This document shows, in pieces, positions 12,415 to 25,063 of a stretch of 64,000 bases of DNA (the stretch's first letter is position 1; each line of letters starts with the position of its first letter). The translations under genes and the position numbers were made by a program. The notes under the pieces were generated by a model. It did no database searches, was not told the DNA's origin, and saw only the letters and a program-made list of their open reading frames with translations. The stretch lies in assembly GCF_903995435.1 (NCBI RefSeq), contig NC_067149.1, positions 55,179,392 through 55,243,391 of the forward strand, in the 5' to 3' direction. Origin of the DNA: Acomys russatus (Eukaryota; Chordata; Mammalia; Rodentia; Muridae).

Positions 12415-13039
12415 CTTCTATTGGAAGGAAGTACTTTGAATCTACCCGTGTCATTTCCAAGAGCTGTGTGAAACATTCTCCAGCAAGGCTTGCAGAACTA
12501 AAAACCCAGCGCCTGCCTTTTGTGAGTTTGTTCGGCTTGATTTTAAATGAAATATCTCCTTTGGCAGGGAGAGTGGGGACTGATCTAGTGGAGGGGAAAT
12601 GTATCTTCTTCATTTTTCCTTTTAGTTTTGAGCCTTTGTTTTGTTGATGATGACCGCTTTCGTTCCCATACCCTCTAATTCACAGGCTAAGCAAACACCA
12701 GTCTTAGGCTGCAAACAAACCTTGTCATCCCCTTACCAAATGATGTCCTGCGGTGGCCATGACTGGGCGCTTGGTTTGTCTGGGATTCTCTGTGTGTATT
12801 TTCGGTGATCATAGAAATGGCTCTCTAGTGACTACAGAAGCTGAGAAAATTCTTAGGATGAAAAGAGAACTGACAAATATATCCGTTGCCTTCAAACGTC
12901 TGGACTCTGAGGGCTGAGTTTCTCTGGGATCAGGGCCAGACCAAGACTGGTAGGTGAATGAGACGGCACCCCTCCAGCATGATGATTCAGCATGAAGGCC
13001 GCACTTGTATTTGGTGGGCCACAAGACATCTCACTGGCA

Positions 13040-13185
13040 GTGTCCTCGCTCCTCTGCTGTGAGTAACGGCAGCGGGACACGCCCCAACGGTGTCCTGCCG
13101 ACAGCCTCGGATTGGCTGGCGGTCACCAGGGAAGCCTGATTGGCACCCTCTCCCCCTTCTGCTAGCCAGTCAACGCCAATCACAG
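13040..13185 (-). promoter_or_regulatory. CpG-containing CCAAT-box cluster, candidate promoter
   Basis: Two CCAAT boxes read on the minus strand (13115-13111 and 13143-13139) and one on the plus strand (13176-13180). They sit in a short stretch with many CpGs, which stands out from the AT-rich surroundings. The stretch lies about 0.7 kb upstream of exon 1 of the minus-strand lectin gene, with no TATA box nearby. A promoter role is inferred; an old LTR could look similar. Confidence 0.4.
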
Positions 13186-13313
13186 CTTTCCAGTCCTGGA
13201 TCTGTGTATAGTCTTCCCCAAATCACAAATCTGTTAACACTGTGTAATGTCGGAGGTATTTGAACTAATTATAAATTTCACTTATTCTCCTTTGGTCTTT
13301 TAGTCCTGTCCCC

Positions 13314-13354
13314 ATTTTTTTTTTTTTTTTTTTTTTTTGTTTTTTTTTTTTTTT
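13314..13354. repeat. Poly(T) tract
   Basis: About 40 T with a single G. Confidence 0.9.
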
Positions 13355-13689
13355 AATCTCTCTCTATTTCCAACTGTCCGGTGAATTGCATAGAGAAATT
13401 TGACAAAGTAAACACAGGCGTTATCCTCCGCACAGAAGCGAAGAATAATAGATTCCTGCAGAAGCTGGAATCTCACCAAAAGATTTCAGTAATCGAGGGG
13501 AATTATAACTTTTGTTGACTTTTAGTCCCCGCCCCCCAAACACTGAAACTATTTTTCATAAGTGCATTGGGGCATTTAAAGACAAGTACGGGGTATATAT
13601 TAAACCCACTGTAACTCAAACATTAGGAACATCGAGACCGCCTGTGTTTTGTATGTGGTGGCTCACATCAGTAATCCTATAGAAGACTG

Positions 13690-13902
13690 TTAGCTGTCTA
13701 CATTTGCTTTTCTGCTGCCGTGATAAAACACTCTGACCAAAAACTGCTCAGGGGAAGAAAAGGTTTATCCTACTCACACTTTCAGACCACTGGTCCATTA
13801 TTAAGGGAAGTCTGGGCAGGAATTCAGGCAGGATTCTGGAGAACTGTTCCTTCCTAGCTAACTCTTGCCTGGTTTACAGGCTCACGCTCAGCTGGCTTTC
13901 TT
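13690..13902. repeat. Older dispersed rodent repeat, left part, split by the L1
   Basis: Holds GTGATAAAACACTCTGACCAAA and continues after the L1 at about 20992-21060 (CTCAGTCATTAAGACAGTCAATT). It is a common rodent repeat type that I will not name; a similar start is seen near 44060. Confidence 0.5.
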
Positions 13903-16900
13903 TCTTTCTTTTTTTTAACACGTTTTTATTGAAAAATAAAATAATTCATATTACATCTCATTTTCTATCCCATCCCATGCATCCTCCCATTCCTCCCTCC
14001 CTCCCACTTTCACCCCAACCCCCCTTCCCTATGACTGTGACTGAGGGGGACCTCCTCCCCCTGAATATGGTGCTAGGGTATCAAGACTCTTCTTGGTAGT
14101 CTGCTATCCTTCCTCCGAGTGCCACTGGGCCTCCCCAACAAAGGGACATGGCTAAATATGGGGCATCAGAGTTTGTGTGAAAGTCAGTCCCCAGTCTCCA
14201 CTTAACTGTGGAGAATGTTCTGTTCCTTGGCTAGATCTGGGTAAGGGTTTGATGATGACTGCACATATTGTCCTTGATTGGTGCCTTAGATCAATCAGAA
14301 CCCCTGGGCTTAGCTCCACCCATCATAATGTTCCTCTTGTAGTTTCTAGGACCCTCTGGATCCACCTACTTCCCTATCCCCTATATTTTTCTCACCTAGA
14401 GTCTCAATAGGATGTCCTCACCTCTATTCCACTTTCCTGATAGGTGAAGACTTTCATAGGACATACCCCTTGGGCTAGTGTCCAGTTATAAGTGAGTATA
14501 TACCATTTGAGTCTCTCTGCTTCTGGGTTAGCTCACTCATTATGATTATTTCTAGTTCAATCCATTTGTCCACAAATTTCGAGAATTCCTTGTTTTTAAT
14601 AGCTGAGTAGTATTCCATAGTGTAAATGTACCACAGTTTCTTTATCCATTCTTGTACTGATGGACACTTATGCTGGTTCCATGTTCTGGCTTTTATGAAT
14701 AAGGCTGCTATGAACATGGTTGAGCAAATTTTCTTGTTATGTGCTGGAACGTCTTCTGGGTATATTCCAGGGAGTGGAATAGCTGGGTCTTGAGGAAGCG
14801 CTATTCCCAGTTTTCTGAGATAGCACCAGATATATTTCCAAAGTGGCTGTACTAGTTTGCATTCCCACCAGCAATGAAGGAGTGTTCCTCTCTCTCCACA
14901 TTCTCGCCAGCATGTGTTGTCACTTGAGTGTTTGATTTTAGCCATTCTGATGGGTGTAAGATGGAATCTCAGAGTTGTTTTGATTTGCATTTCTCTGCTG
15001 ACTAGAGATGTTGAGCATTTCTTTAAGTGTGTCTCAGCCATTTGATATTCCTCTGTTGAGAATTCTCTGTTTAATTCTGAGCCCCATTTCTTAATTGGAT
15101 TATTTGGTTTGGTGGTGCTTAATTTCTTGAATTCTTTATAAAGTTTGGATATTAGACCTTTGTCAGATGCAGGGTTGGTGAAGATCATTTCCCAGTCTGT
15201 AGGCTGTCGCTTTGCTCTCTTGACAGTGTCTCCTGCTTTACAGAAGCTTCTCAGCCTCATGAGGTCCCATTTATTAATTGTTTACCTTAATGCCTGGGCT
15301 GTTGGTGTTCTGTTCAGGAAGTTGTCTCTTGTGCCAAAGTGTTCCAGGCTCTTCCCTACTTTTTCTTCTAACTGATTTAGTGTCTCTGATTTTATATTGA
15401 GGTCTTTAATCCATTTGGACTTGAGTTTTGTGCATGGTGACAAGTATGGGTCCAATTGCATTTTTCTACATGTAGAAATCCAGTTAGACCAGCACCATTT
15501 GTTGAAGATGCTATCCTTTTTCCATTGAATAGATTTGGCTTCTTTGTCAAAAATCAGGTGACTATATGTGTGTGGATTCATATCTGGGTCTTCAATTCGA
15601 TTCCATTGATCAACCAGCCTATTGCGGTGCCAGTACCATGCTATTTTAATTACTATTGCTCTATAGTACAGCTTGAGATCAGGTATGGAGATTCCTCCTG
15701 AGGATCTTTTATTGTATAAGATTGTTTTAGCTATTCTGAGTTTTTTGTTTTTCCATATAAAGTTGAGAATTGACCTTTCAATGTCTTTAAAAAATTGTGT
15801 AGGTATTTTGATAGGGATTGCATTGAATCTGTAAATTGCTTTTGGTAAAATGGCCATTTTTACTATGTTGATTCTCCTGATCCACGAACAAGGGAGATCC
15901 CTCCATCTTCTCAAGTCACCTTCAATCTCTTTCTTCAGGGACTTAAAGTTTTTTTTCAAACAAGTCTTTCACTTGCTTGGTTAGAGTTACTCCTAGGTAT
16001 TTTAAATTGCTTGTGGCTAATATGAAGGGTGTAGATTTCCTAATTTCTTCCTCTGTATGATTGTCATTTGTATATAGGAAGGCTACTGATTTTTTTGAGT
16101 TAATTTTGTATCCAGCCAATTGGCTGAAGGTGTTTATCAGCTGTAGGAGTTCTCTGGTGGAATTTTGGGGGTCACTTACGTACACTATCATATCATCTGC
16201 AAATAGGGATAGTTTGACTTCTTCCTTTCCCATTTGGATCCCCTTGATCTCCTTCTGTTGTCTTATTGCTCTGGCTAGGACTTCAAGAAGTATATTGAAG
16301 AAATATGGAGAAAGTGGGCAGCCTTGTCTGGTTTTAAAGGAATTTCCTTGAGTATCTCTCCATTTAATTTGATGTTGGCTATTGGCTTGCTGTATATAGC
16401 CTTTATTATGTTGAGGAATGTGCCTTGTATCCCCGATCTCTCCAACACTTTAAACATGAATGGGTGTTGGATTTTGTCAAATGCTTTTTCTGCATCTAAG
16501 GTGGTTTTTTTCTTTAGTTTGTTTATATGGTGGATTACATTGATGGATTTCCGTATATTAAACCATCCCTGCATGCCTGGAATGAAACCTACCTGGTCAT
16601 GATGAACGATATCTTTGATATGTTCTTGTATTCATTTTGCGAGTATTTTATTGAGTATCTTTGCATCTATGTTCATAAGAGAAATTGGTCTGAAGCTCTC
16701 CTTTTTTGTTGGGTCTTTGTGAGGTTTAGGTATCAATGTGACTGTGGCCTCATAACATGAATTTTGGAGTAGCTTGAAGAGTATCGGTAGTAGCTCCTCT
16801 TTGAAGGTCTGATAGAATTCTGCACTGAAACCATCTGGCCTTGGGCTTTTTTTGGTTGGGAGACTATCAATGATTGCTTCTATTTCTATAGGGGAAATAT

Positions 16901-19900
16901 ACCTGTTTAATTTGTTTATCTGATCTTGATTCAATTTTGGCAAGTGGAATCGATCAAGAAAAATGTCCATTTCCCTTAGATTTTCAAATTTTGTGGCATA
17001 TATGCCTTTAAAGTAGGATCTTACGATTCTTTGTATTTCTTCAGTGTCTGTTGTTATATCTCCCTTTTCATTTCTGATTTTGAGATTTGGATACTGTTCC
17101 TCTGTCTTTTAGTTAGTTTGACTAACGGTTTGTCTATTTTGTTGATTTTCTCAAAAAAACAGCTCCTGGTTTTGTTGATTCTTTCAATTGTTCTTTTTGT
17201 TTCTAATTTATTGATTTCAGTTCTGAGTTTGATTATTTCCAGACGTCTACTCCTCTTGAGTGATTCTGCTTCTTTCTTTTCTAGGGCTTCCAGATGTGTT
17301 GTTAAGTTGCTTATGTGAGATGTTTCCAATTTCTTTTTAAAGGCACTTAGTGCTATGAATTTTCCTCTTAGCACCACTTTCAATGTGTCCCACAAATTTG
17401 AGTATGTTGTTCCATCATTTTCATTGAATTTCAGGAAGTCTTTTATTTCTTCCTTTATTTCTTCCATGACCCAGGTGTCATTAAGTAGAAAGTTGTTTAG
17501 TTTCCATGTGTGAATAGGCTTTTTGTTATTTCTGTTGTTGTTGAAGTCCAGCCTTAGACCATGGTGATCTGATAAGATACAAGGTATTATTTCAATCTTC
17601 TTGTATCTGTTAAGGCTTGCTTTGTGACCTACTATGTGATCAATTTTGGAGAAGGTTCCATGGGGTGCTGAGAAGAAAGTATAGTCTTTTGTGTTTGGGT
17701 GGAAAGTTCTGTACACATCTGTTAGATCCATTTGATTCATGGCATTGGTTAGTGATGTTATTTCTCGATTTAGTTTCTGTTTCAATGACCTATCCTTCAG
17801 TGAAAGTGGAATGTTGAAGTCTCCCACTATTAATGTGTTGGAATCAATGAGTGGTTTAAGCTTTGTTAATAGTTCTTTTACAAATGTGGGTGCCCTTGTA
17901 TTTGGAGCATAGATGTTCAGAATTGCGATGTCATCTTGGTTGATTTTACCCTTGATGAGTATGAAGTGTCCTTCCTCGTCTCTTTTGATTAATTTTGGTT
18001 GAAAGTCTATTTTGTTGGATATTAGGATGGCTTCACCTGCTTGCTTCCTGTGACCATTAGCTTGGAATATTTTTCCCAGCCTTTTACCCTGAGGTAATGT
18101 CTGTCCTTGTGAGTGAGATGTGTTTCTTGGATGCAGAAGAATGTTGGATCTTGTTTATGCATCCATTCTGTTAGTCTATGTCTTTTTATTGGAGAATTGA
18201 GACCATTGATGTTGAGAGATATTAATGATCAGTGACTGTTAAAGTCCTTTCATTTTGATGTTTAAGTTGAGGGTTTGTGAGGTTGTGATTTAGCGATGGT
18301 GTAGTTATCCATTTCCTGTGTAGTTTTGGTTGTAACTCATTCCTGTGCGGTGGAGTTTTCCTTCTAGTAGCTTCTGTAATGCTGAATTTGTGGATAGGTA
18401 TTGGTTGAATTTGTTCCTGTCATGGAATATTTTGTTTTCTCCATCTACAGTTATTGATAATTTTGCTGGGTACAGTAGTCTAGCCTGGCATCTGTGGTCT
18501 CTTAAGGTTTGCAGGACCTCTGTCCAGGCCCTTCTGGCTTTCATAGTCTCAGCTGAGAAGTCAGGTGTAATTCTGATAGGTTTGCCATTGTATGTTATTC
18601 TGTCTTTTTCCCTTGCAGCTTTAAATTTTTTTTCTTTAGTCTGTATATTTTGTGTTTTGATTATTATGTGGTGGGAAGATTTTCTTTTCTGATCTATTCT
18701 ATTTGGTGTTCTGTAGGCTTCTTGTATGTTCATATGCATCTCCTTCTTCAAATTGGGAAATTTTTCTTCTATAATTTGGTTGAAGATATTTTCTGGGCCA
18801 TGGAGTCGGGAGTCTTCTCTATCCTCAATGCCTATTGTTCTCAGGTTTCTTCTTTTCATGGTGTCCTTGATTTCTTGGATATTCTGTGTTAGGAACTTTT
18901 CTGATTTAGCATTTTCCTTGATGGTTGATTCAAATTCTACAATTGTATCTTCAAGTCCTGAAATTCGTTTCTCCGTTTCCTGGATTCTGTTTGAGAAGAC
19001 CATCTCTTTATTGGCTGCTTTCTTCTCTATGGTCTCTCGGTCACATTTTTCTTCTGTGTGTTCCTTTATCATAGATTCTGTTTTCGTCCTCAGATCTTGA
19101 AGTGTTGGTTTTTTTTTTTTTTTAAATTTCCTTCATCTGTCTGTCTGTATTTTCCTGAAATTCTTCCAGTGCCTTTCTATATGACTCTTTTATGTCCTCC
19201 ACCCGCTTGGTTGTCTCCTCCTGAAGTTGTTTACAGAATTTCATTCCTTTCTTCCATTATCATCTTCCTTACTAAGGACTTGAGGTCATTTTTTTGTATT
19301 TCAATTGTTTTTGGGTTCTCCGAGTTGCTCCCATCGGGATTGTTGGGATCTGGAGATTCCAAACTGTTTTGGTTTTTGTTTGCATTCTTTCACTGTCCTC
19401 TTGTCATTTTGGTGTCTCTGATGTTGTGAGGTAGCTTCTGGTGACCTTCACTGGTTGAGAGTGGATAGTTGGTGAATGATTATAGGTCACGTGCTCTTGC
19501 CTGTAGGGATCAGGTAGTTTTCCCCCTGACACAGGTAGGTGACCTAGTTTCCACTACTGGAGACTTTACTCTACACCTTAGGCTCTGGGATTGGTCAGAA
19601 GAAGTAGGCTTCTGACTGGTTCCTTTCATGTTAGTGTTGTGATTCAGGCCCGCTGTTATGGGGTCTCAAATCGAGGCTGGCAAGCTCTGATTGGGCAAGA
19701 TGTTCTCAGTTGGGTGCACTACCCGCTCAGACCTGTAGTTCAGTCCTTGCCCAGCTCAGACCCACTGAGCTAAATGCACCTTTTAGACCAGCATACAGAC
19801 ACCTCTGGGGTTTCCAGCCTTTTCTGACGGGGTGGGAGATTCTGCTGAGGCTGTGTGTAGTGTCCACACTAGGTTCTAACTGCTGGGATCTGCAGGCTCA

Positions 19901-20975
19901 GGCCCTGCGCTCTGTTCCAATATGGGCCCGGTATGGCCCCGCTGGCTGCACGCTGCTATCTCTGAGCTAGATGGACCCAAGCAGCTCAGTAACCCGCACT
20001 CTGTTCCAAAGTGTGCCTGTTTGGCGCCACGGGTTGTGCGCACTCTCTCTGAGCTAGGCGGACCCAAGCAGCTCAGTATCCCACGCACTGTTCCAAAGTG
20101 GGCAGGGTATGGCGCCACAGGCTGGACGCTGCTCTCTCTGAGTTAAGTGGGCCCAAGCAGCTCAGTATCCCTTGCTTTGTTCCAAAGTATGCCTGCTTTG
20201 GCACCACGGGTTGTGCACACTCTCTCTGAGCTAGGCGGACACAAGCAGCTCAGTATCCTGCGCACTGTTCCAAAGTGAGCAGGGTATGGCACCACAGGGT
20301 GGGCACTGTTCTCTATGAGCTAAGTGGACCCAAGCAGCTCAGTATCCTGTGCTCTGTTCCAAGGAGTGCCTGGTTTGGCGCCACGGGTTGTGCGCACTCT
20401 CTCTGAGCTAGGAGGACCCAAACAGTTCAGAATCCCATGCACTGTTCCAAAATGGGCAGGGTATGGTGCCACAGGGTGGGCGCCCCTCTCTCTGAGCTAA
20501 GTGGACCCAAGCAGCTCTGTATCCCGCGCTCTGTTCCAACGTGGGCACGGTTTTGCGCCGCAGGCTTCGTGCCGCTCTCTCCAAGCTAGGTGGACCCAGT
20601 TGCCTGTGTTTCCATGCGGCGTGGGGTCCTTGGCAGCTTTGCGTAGGGCAGGTGGATGGGACCAAGGGCAGCTTCCCATTTCCCTGTAACTTCCATGGGC
20701 CAGGGACTCCGGTACCGACCCGCACTCTGAATTCGGGCTTTATCTACCAGCTGTAGCCCGCAGGTGGGTTCTGTTCGAGCGCCCGGAGAGTGGGTTTAGG
20801 GCCTCTGTGGACTGATACTTGACTCAGGGCCAGGCCTGCCAATGGTCTGCACTGTGTGGGACCCAACTCACCTAAAGTTCTCTGGATTTAACAGTCTGTG
20901 GCTCCATTCAAGTCCCTGGTCTCCGTGCAATAGATCAGATACAGTGCTTGCTGGGCACCGCCATCTTGAGGATCC
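13903..20975 (-). mobile_element. Full-length L1 retrotransposon, mutated, with target-site duplication
   Basis: Read on the minus strand: 5' UTR about 20975-19430, ORF1 about 19420-18305, ORF2 about 18240-14475, 3' UTR and a T-rich tail (on plus) at 13903-13918. The 16-bp duplications CTCAGCTGGCTTTCTT lie at 13887-13902 and 20976-20991. ORF2 shows the endonuclease (FFCIQETHL near 18130), the reverse transcriptase FADDM motif (about 16190) and the Cys-rich C terminus. It is split by several stops and frameshifts, so it cannot encode a working protein. ORF1 is open for its last 255 codons (coiled coil and RNA-binding part), but its start is out of frame across a 15-base homopolymer at 19109-19123. 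The perfect duplication and full length indicate a fairly recent insertion. Confidence 0.93.
19911..20600 (-). repeat. Tandem array of about 88-bp units in the L1 5' UTR
   Basis: A CTGTTCCAA-containing landmark recurs at 19911, 20000, 20087, 20176, 20264, 20353, 20441 and 20530, a spacing of 87-89 bp. Two unit types alternate in most of the array. One has a TTGGCGCCACGGG-like centre; the other has GGGTATGG with an ACAGGNTGG-like centre. The higher-order period is therefore about 177 bp. By analogy with mouse L1 monomers this is the promoter region. Confidence 0.85.
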
Positions 20976-21074
20976 CTCAGCTGGCTTTCTTATACAGCTC
21001 CTGTCCCCTTGCCTATTGAAGATGCGATTCCCAATGGGATGTGTTCCTCCACCTCAGTCATTAAGACAGTCAAT

Positions 21075-23465
21075 TAAAGGGGATATAAATTTGAAAACAA
21101 GAAGTCAAAGTATCACTGTTCAGAGATGATGTTATAGTGTACTTTAGTGACTCCAAAATTCTACCAGAGAACTCTTACTGCTGATAAACACCTTCAACTA
21201 AGTGGCTGGGTACAAAATTAACTTTAAAAGAAAAATCAGTAGCCATCTTGTACAACTGGGGTAAGAAAGAAACAACACGTTTCAAAATAACTGCAAATAA
21301 TATAAAGTTTATTGGTGTAACTCTAATAAAGCAAGTCAACATCCTATATGACAAGAACTTCAAGTCTCTGAAGAAAGAAATTGAAGAAGATAACAGAAGA
21401 TGGATTTCCCATGCTCATGGATTGGTAAGATTAACATAGTAAACATGGCCATCTTACCAAAGCAATCTACATATTTAATACAATTTGCATCAAAACACCA
21501 ACACAATTATTTACAGGTCTTGAAAGAACCATTCTCAACTTCATATGGAAAAACAAGCAAACAAACAAGCAAACAAAAAACAGAATAGCTAAAAAATCTT
21601 ATACAATATAAGAACTTCTAGAGGTATTTTCATTCCTGATTTCAAGCTGTACTACAGAGCAACAGTAATAAATACTGCATGGTACTGGCATAGAAACAGA
21701 CTGATTGATCAATGGAACCAAACTGAAAACCAAGAAATAAACCTACACACACTTGACTTTTGACAAAGAAGCCAAAAACATACATGGAAGAAAGAAACCA
21801 TCTTCAACGATAGAAAAGATCTTCACCAACCTTATATCTTACAAAGGGATAATATCCAAAATATATAAAGAATTCAAGAAATTAAACACCACCAAACAAA
21901 ATAATCCAATTAAAAATGACGTATGGGTCTAAACAGAAAAATCTCAACAGAGGAATCTCAAATGCCAAGAAGCACTCAATGTCTTTATTCATCAGGGAAA
22001 TGCAAATCAAAATGACTCTGAGATTTTGTCTTATACCCATCAGAATAGCTATAATAAAAAACACAAGTGATAACACATTCTGACAAGGATTTGGAGAAAA
22101 GAGAACACTCCTCCATTGTTGTTGGGAGGACAAACTTACACAACTGCTCTGGAAATCAAGCTGGTACTTCCTCAGGATATTAGGAACAGCTCTACCTCAA
22201 GACCTAGCTATACAACTCCTGAGCATATACCCATCAGACAACAACAAGGACATTTACTCAACTACGTCCATAGCTGTTTTATTCATAATAGCCAGAAACT
22301 GGAACCAAGCCGATGTCCCTCAAATTGGAATACCACTCAACTATTAAAAACCAGGAAACCATGGAATTTTCAGGCAAATGGATGGAACTAGAAAATATCA
22401 CTCTGAGTGAGGTAACCCACACCCAGAAAGACACACATGGTAAGTACTCCCTTATAAGTGTATTTTAACTATATAGGACAGGATAACCACACTACAATTC
22501 ACAGACCCAAAGAAGATAAGTAACAAGGAGGACCCAAGGGAGGATGCTTAAATCTCACTCAGAAGTCAAAATAGAATAGACAGCAGAAGTGGTCAAGGAG
22601 AGGAAACATGATAAAAGAGGGAGCATGAAGAAAAATCAGAGTCGATATCAGCCTGGTGAGAGTGGAGGCAGGAGGAGAGAGGGCTTGCAGAGAGAAAAAA
22701 AAGCACCTTGGGCAGGGGCTTCTCTGACAAACTGGAGACCTGTGACAGGGTAGGATCCATGGAGAAAATGAGGGTGACTCTAGCTGAGAATTCTGGTAGT
22801 AGGGGTCATGAAGACTGAAGAGGCTGCCCTCTAACTAGACAGGACTCCTAGTGGAAGGAAGGGAACAGGAACACATCCACAAAAACTTTGACTCCAAACT
22901 TATCCTGCCTTCCAGATGTTCAGGAACAAAAATAAAGCAGAGATTGAGGAAATGTCCAATAAATGCTGATCCAACCTAAGACCCACCAATGGGAGACAGC
23001 CAACCCCTGACACTATTACTAATACTCTGTGACATTTGCAGATAGGAACACCATAAGAAGACCAACAAAGACAACTAACCAGGGCCCAGGGGATCCTGTG
23101 GAGGCTGAGGCTTCAACCAAGTACCATACATAGGCTGGACCTAAGCCCCTTACACAGATGTAGCCAATGAGCAACTCAGTCCTTCTATGGATGCTCTAGT
23201 AAGGGGAATGGGGCCTTACTCTGACATGGATTCTGCTGCTGGCTTTTTGATCACTTTCCTATGGTGGGTCTACTTCGCCATGCCACAGGGGAAGAGGATG
23301 CCCTCAGTCCTGATGCAACTTGATATTCTGGCGTGGGTAGGGGAGGGCTCCCATTCTCTGACGAATAGCGGAAGGGAGCTAGGGGAAACAGGGAGAGAGG
23401 GGTGGCACTGGGAAGAGAGGAGGGAGGGGTAAAGTGGATAATTAATAAAAATACAAATTGCCAAC
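21075..23465 (+). mobile_element. 5'-truncated L1 (3' part of ORF2 and 3' UTR)
   Basis: Begins in the reverse transcriptase region of ORF2 and continues through the C-terminal segment and a purine-rich 3' UTR to an AATAAAAATA tail. Many stops and frameshifts leave only fragments open. It lies back to back with the full-length minus-strand L1. Confidence 0.85.
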
Positions 23466-23924
23466 CTACTTAACATTATTTATATGTGTCAATATCAGTA
23501 AAAAAAAAAAAACTCAAAGAAATATTAGGAGAAGGATTTAAAGAATAGATCTGCCCTCTGAAGCTGCTCAGGCTCTTATTCATAGTCTCAAACCATGGAA
23601 ACATTTAGTTTCCCTGAACAACAAAAGAAGTGTTTATGAGCCAGGATCACTGAACCATACTGGGAGTTTGCCTACTTACAGCAGAACCTGTGTTTGATGG
23701 CTCTGTTTACAGCTCTGCAGGCCAGGGAACCCGAAGCCAGCCTTTTCTTTTCACAGGAAGGCTCAATCCACATGAGGTGCTTCAACAAGCCATTGAAAAA
23801 GGGAAGGAAGTTAGTATCAGCTCAACCCAGGTTATGTCTTAAATCTTTCACTCGGCAATACCAGTTTTGAACTCATACATTTACCAGTTACACAAGTAGT
23901 GGTGGTAGCGTTTCATTTTTTAAA

Positions 23925-24068
23925 TTTACTTACTTACCTATTGGGGATATGGTTTGGGACGATGCCTCTTTATGTAGCTAGCCATATGTAGACTATGTGG
24001 ACCAGTCTAGCCTGGAACTCACAGACATTACTTGCTTCTGCCTCTCTAGTGCTGAGAGCAAAGCTCCT
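23925..24068 (-). mobile_element. B1 SINE, diverged
   Basis: Antisense B1 words TGTGGACCAGTCTAGCCTGG and CTGCCTCTCTAGTGCTGAG, about 0.6 kb before Clec12a. Confidence 0.6.
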
Positions 24069-24384
24069 CTTAGTCCAACCAGAACCTTTGCAGTAGAGAG
24101 GAAACATGGTCCCTCCCTCATCTCTCACTCCTTGCATGTCCTCCCTGTGAATGTGCAGTCCAGACAAGTCAGTCTTTCTCTGTGGACCTTGACCTTTCTA
24201 TGCTCAGGGCAGCGGCGGCAGTCTACTGTGGGAGCATTTGAGATCTGAATCATTCCAAGTGTTTCCCTGATGAAGAGTTTAATGCTGTGCTGCATCTGTG
24301 CTATGTGGTAGCAGTGAGTTGTGCAACTTGTATGATGTTTATATCGTTCAAGCACAATTTCAAAAATTACTTTTATATAGAAAT

Positions 24385-24430
24385 GAGAAACAGGAAGAAA
24401 TATGAGGAAGGAAGATGTTTCCTCTTTTGA
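24385..24430 (+). promoter_or_regulatory. ETS/PU.1-like GGAA cluster upstream of Clec12a
   Basis: CAGGAAG and GAGGAAGGAAG on the plus strand, and AAAAGAGGAAAC on the minus strand (near 24418-24428), lie 220-265 bp before the Clec12a ATG. PU.1 sites of this form drive many myeloid genes. Function here is inferred. Confidence 0.3.
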
Positions 24431-24649
24431 CCCTTTTCTGTTCTTATCTGAGGTCACAGACTGACTGTAGCTCATGGGCACATACTTGAGAAACTGGTAC
24501 AGCATGGTTTTTTAAAAAGAAATTCTAGCTTGTGAGGTTAGCTTCCACTTACAAGCAGAAGATTAAAGTTCTAGATAAATCCTGTAAGCTACTGTTCCTC
24601 TCACCTTTTTCAAAGGAAAATTTGTGGAGCTCTCTTTGAATATTCATCA

Positions 24650-24752
24650 ATGTCTGAAGAAATTGTTGAAGAAATCGTTTATGCAAATCTCAAATTTGAG
24701 GACTCTGATAAGAAAGAAAAAACCCAGAAGTCTGACAAATGTGGGGGAAAAG
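24650..24752 (+). CDS. Clec12a: Clec12a exon 1 (tail with ITIM)
   Basis: Starts MSEEIVEEIVYANL and ends in phase 1 at a GTAAGA donor. Mouse has MSEEIVYANL, so 12 bases are present twice here. Confidence 0.95.
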
Positions 24753-25010
24753 GTAAGATTTTGAGCCATGAATGTGATGTAAGGCAGTGGCTACAATGCC
24801 ATGTCTTAAATATTGTAATTATGCAGTGTGAATTTTTAATTAAGCGTTTCATTTGAACCCAAAGTAACATAGTGATTATGAAGATGCTTTTTTTCTTTAA
24901 GGCATAAATCACTGCCTTAGACATGTATTTTACATTAATGTGATTGTTTTTTATAGTAAACTCAGGTATGTGGAAATGGGTGGTATTTCTAAATGCTGGT
25001 GTTTCATTGT

Positions 25011-25063
<53 letters not shown>

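Noticed and set aside
12368..12613. 81-codon minus-strand frame over the candidate first exon of the lectin gene
   Set aside because: It ends in a stop with no usable donor in that frame; the overlapping frame with a GTGAGC donor fits the phase.
14475..19072. Several open frames of 80-260 codons as host genes
   Set aside because: They are pieces of L1 ORF1 and ORF2 within one mobile element.
19911..20600. Regular 88-bp repeats as a CRISPR-like array or satellite
   Set aside because: The repeats are contiguous without unique spacers and lie within the L1 5' UTR of a rodent genome.
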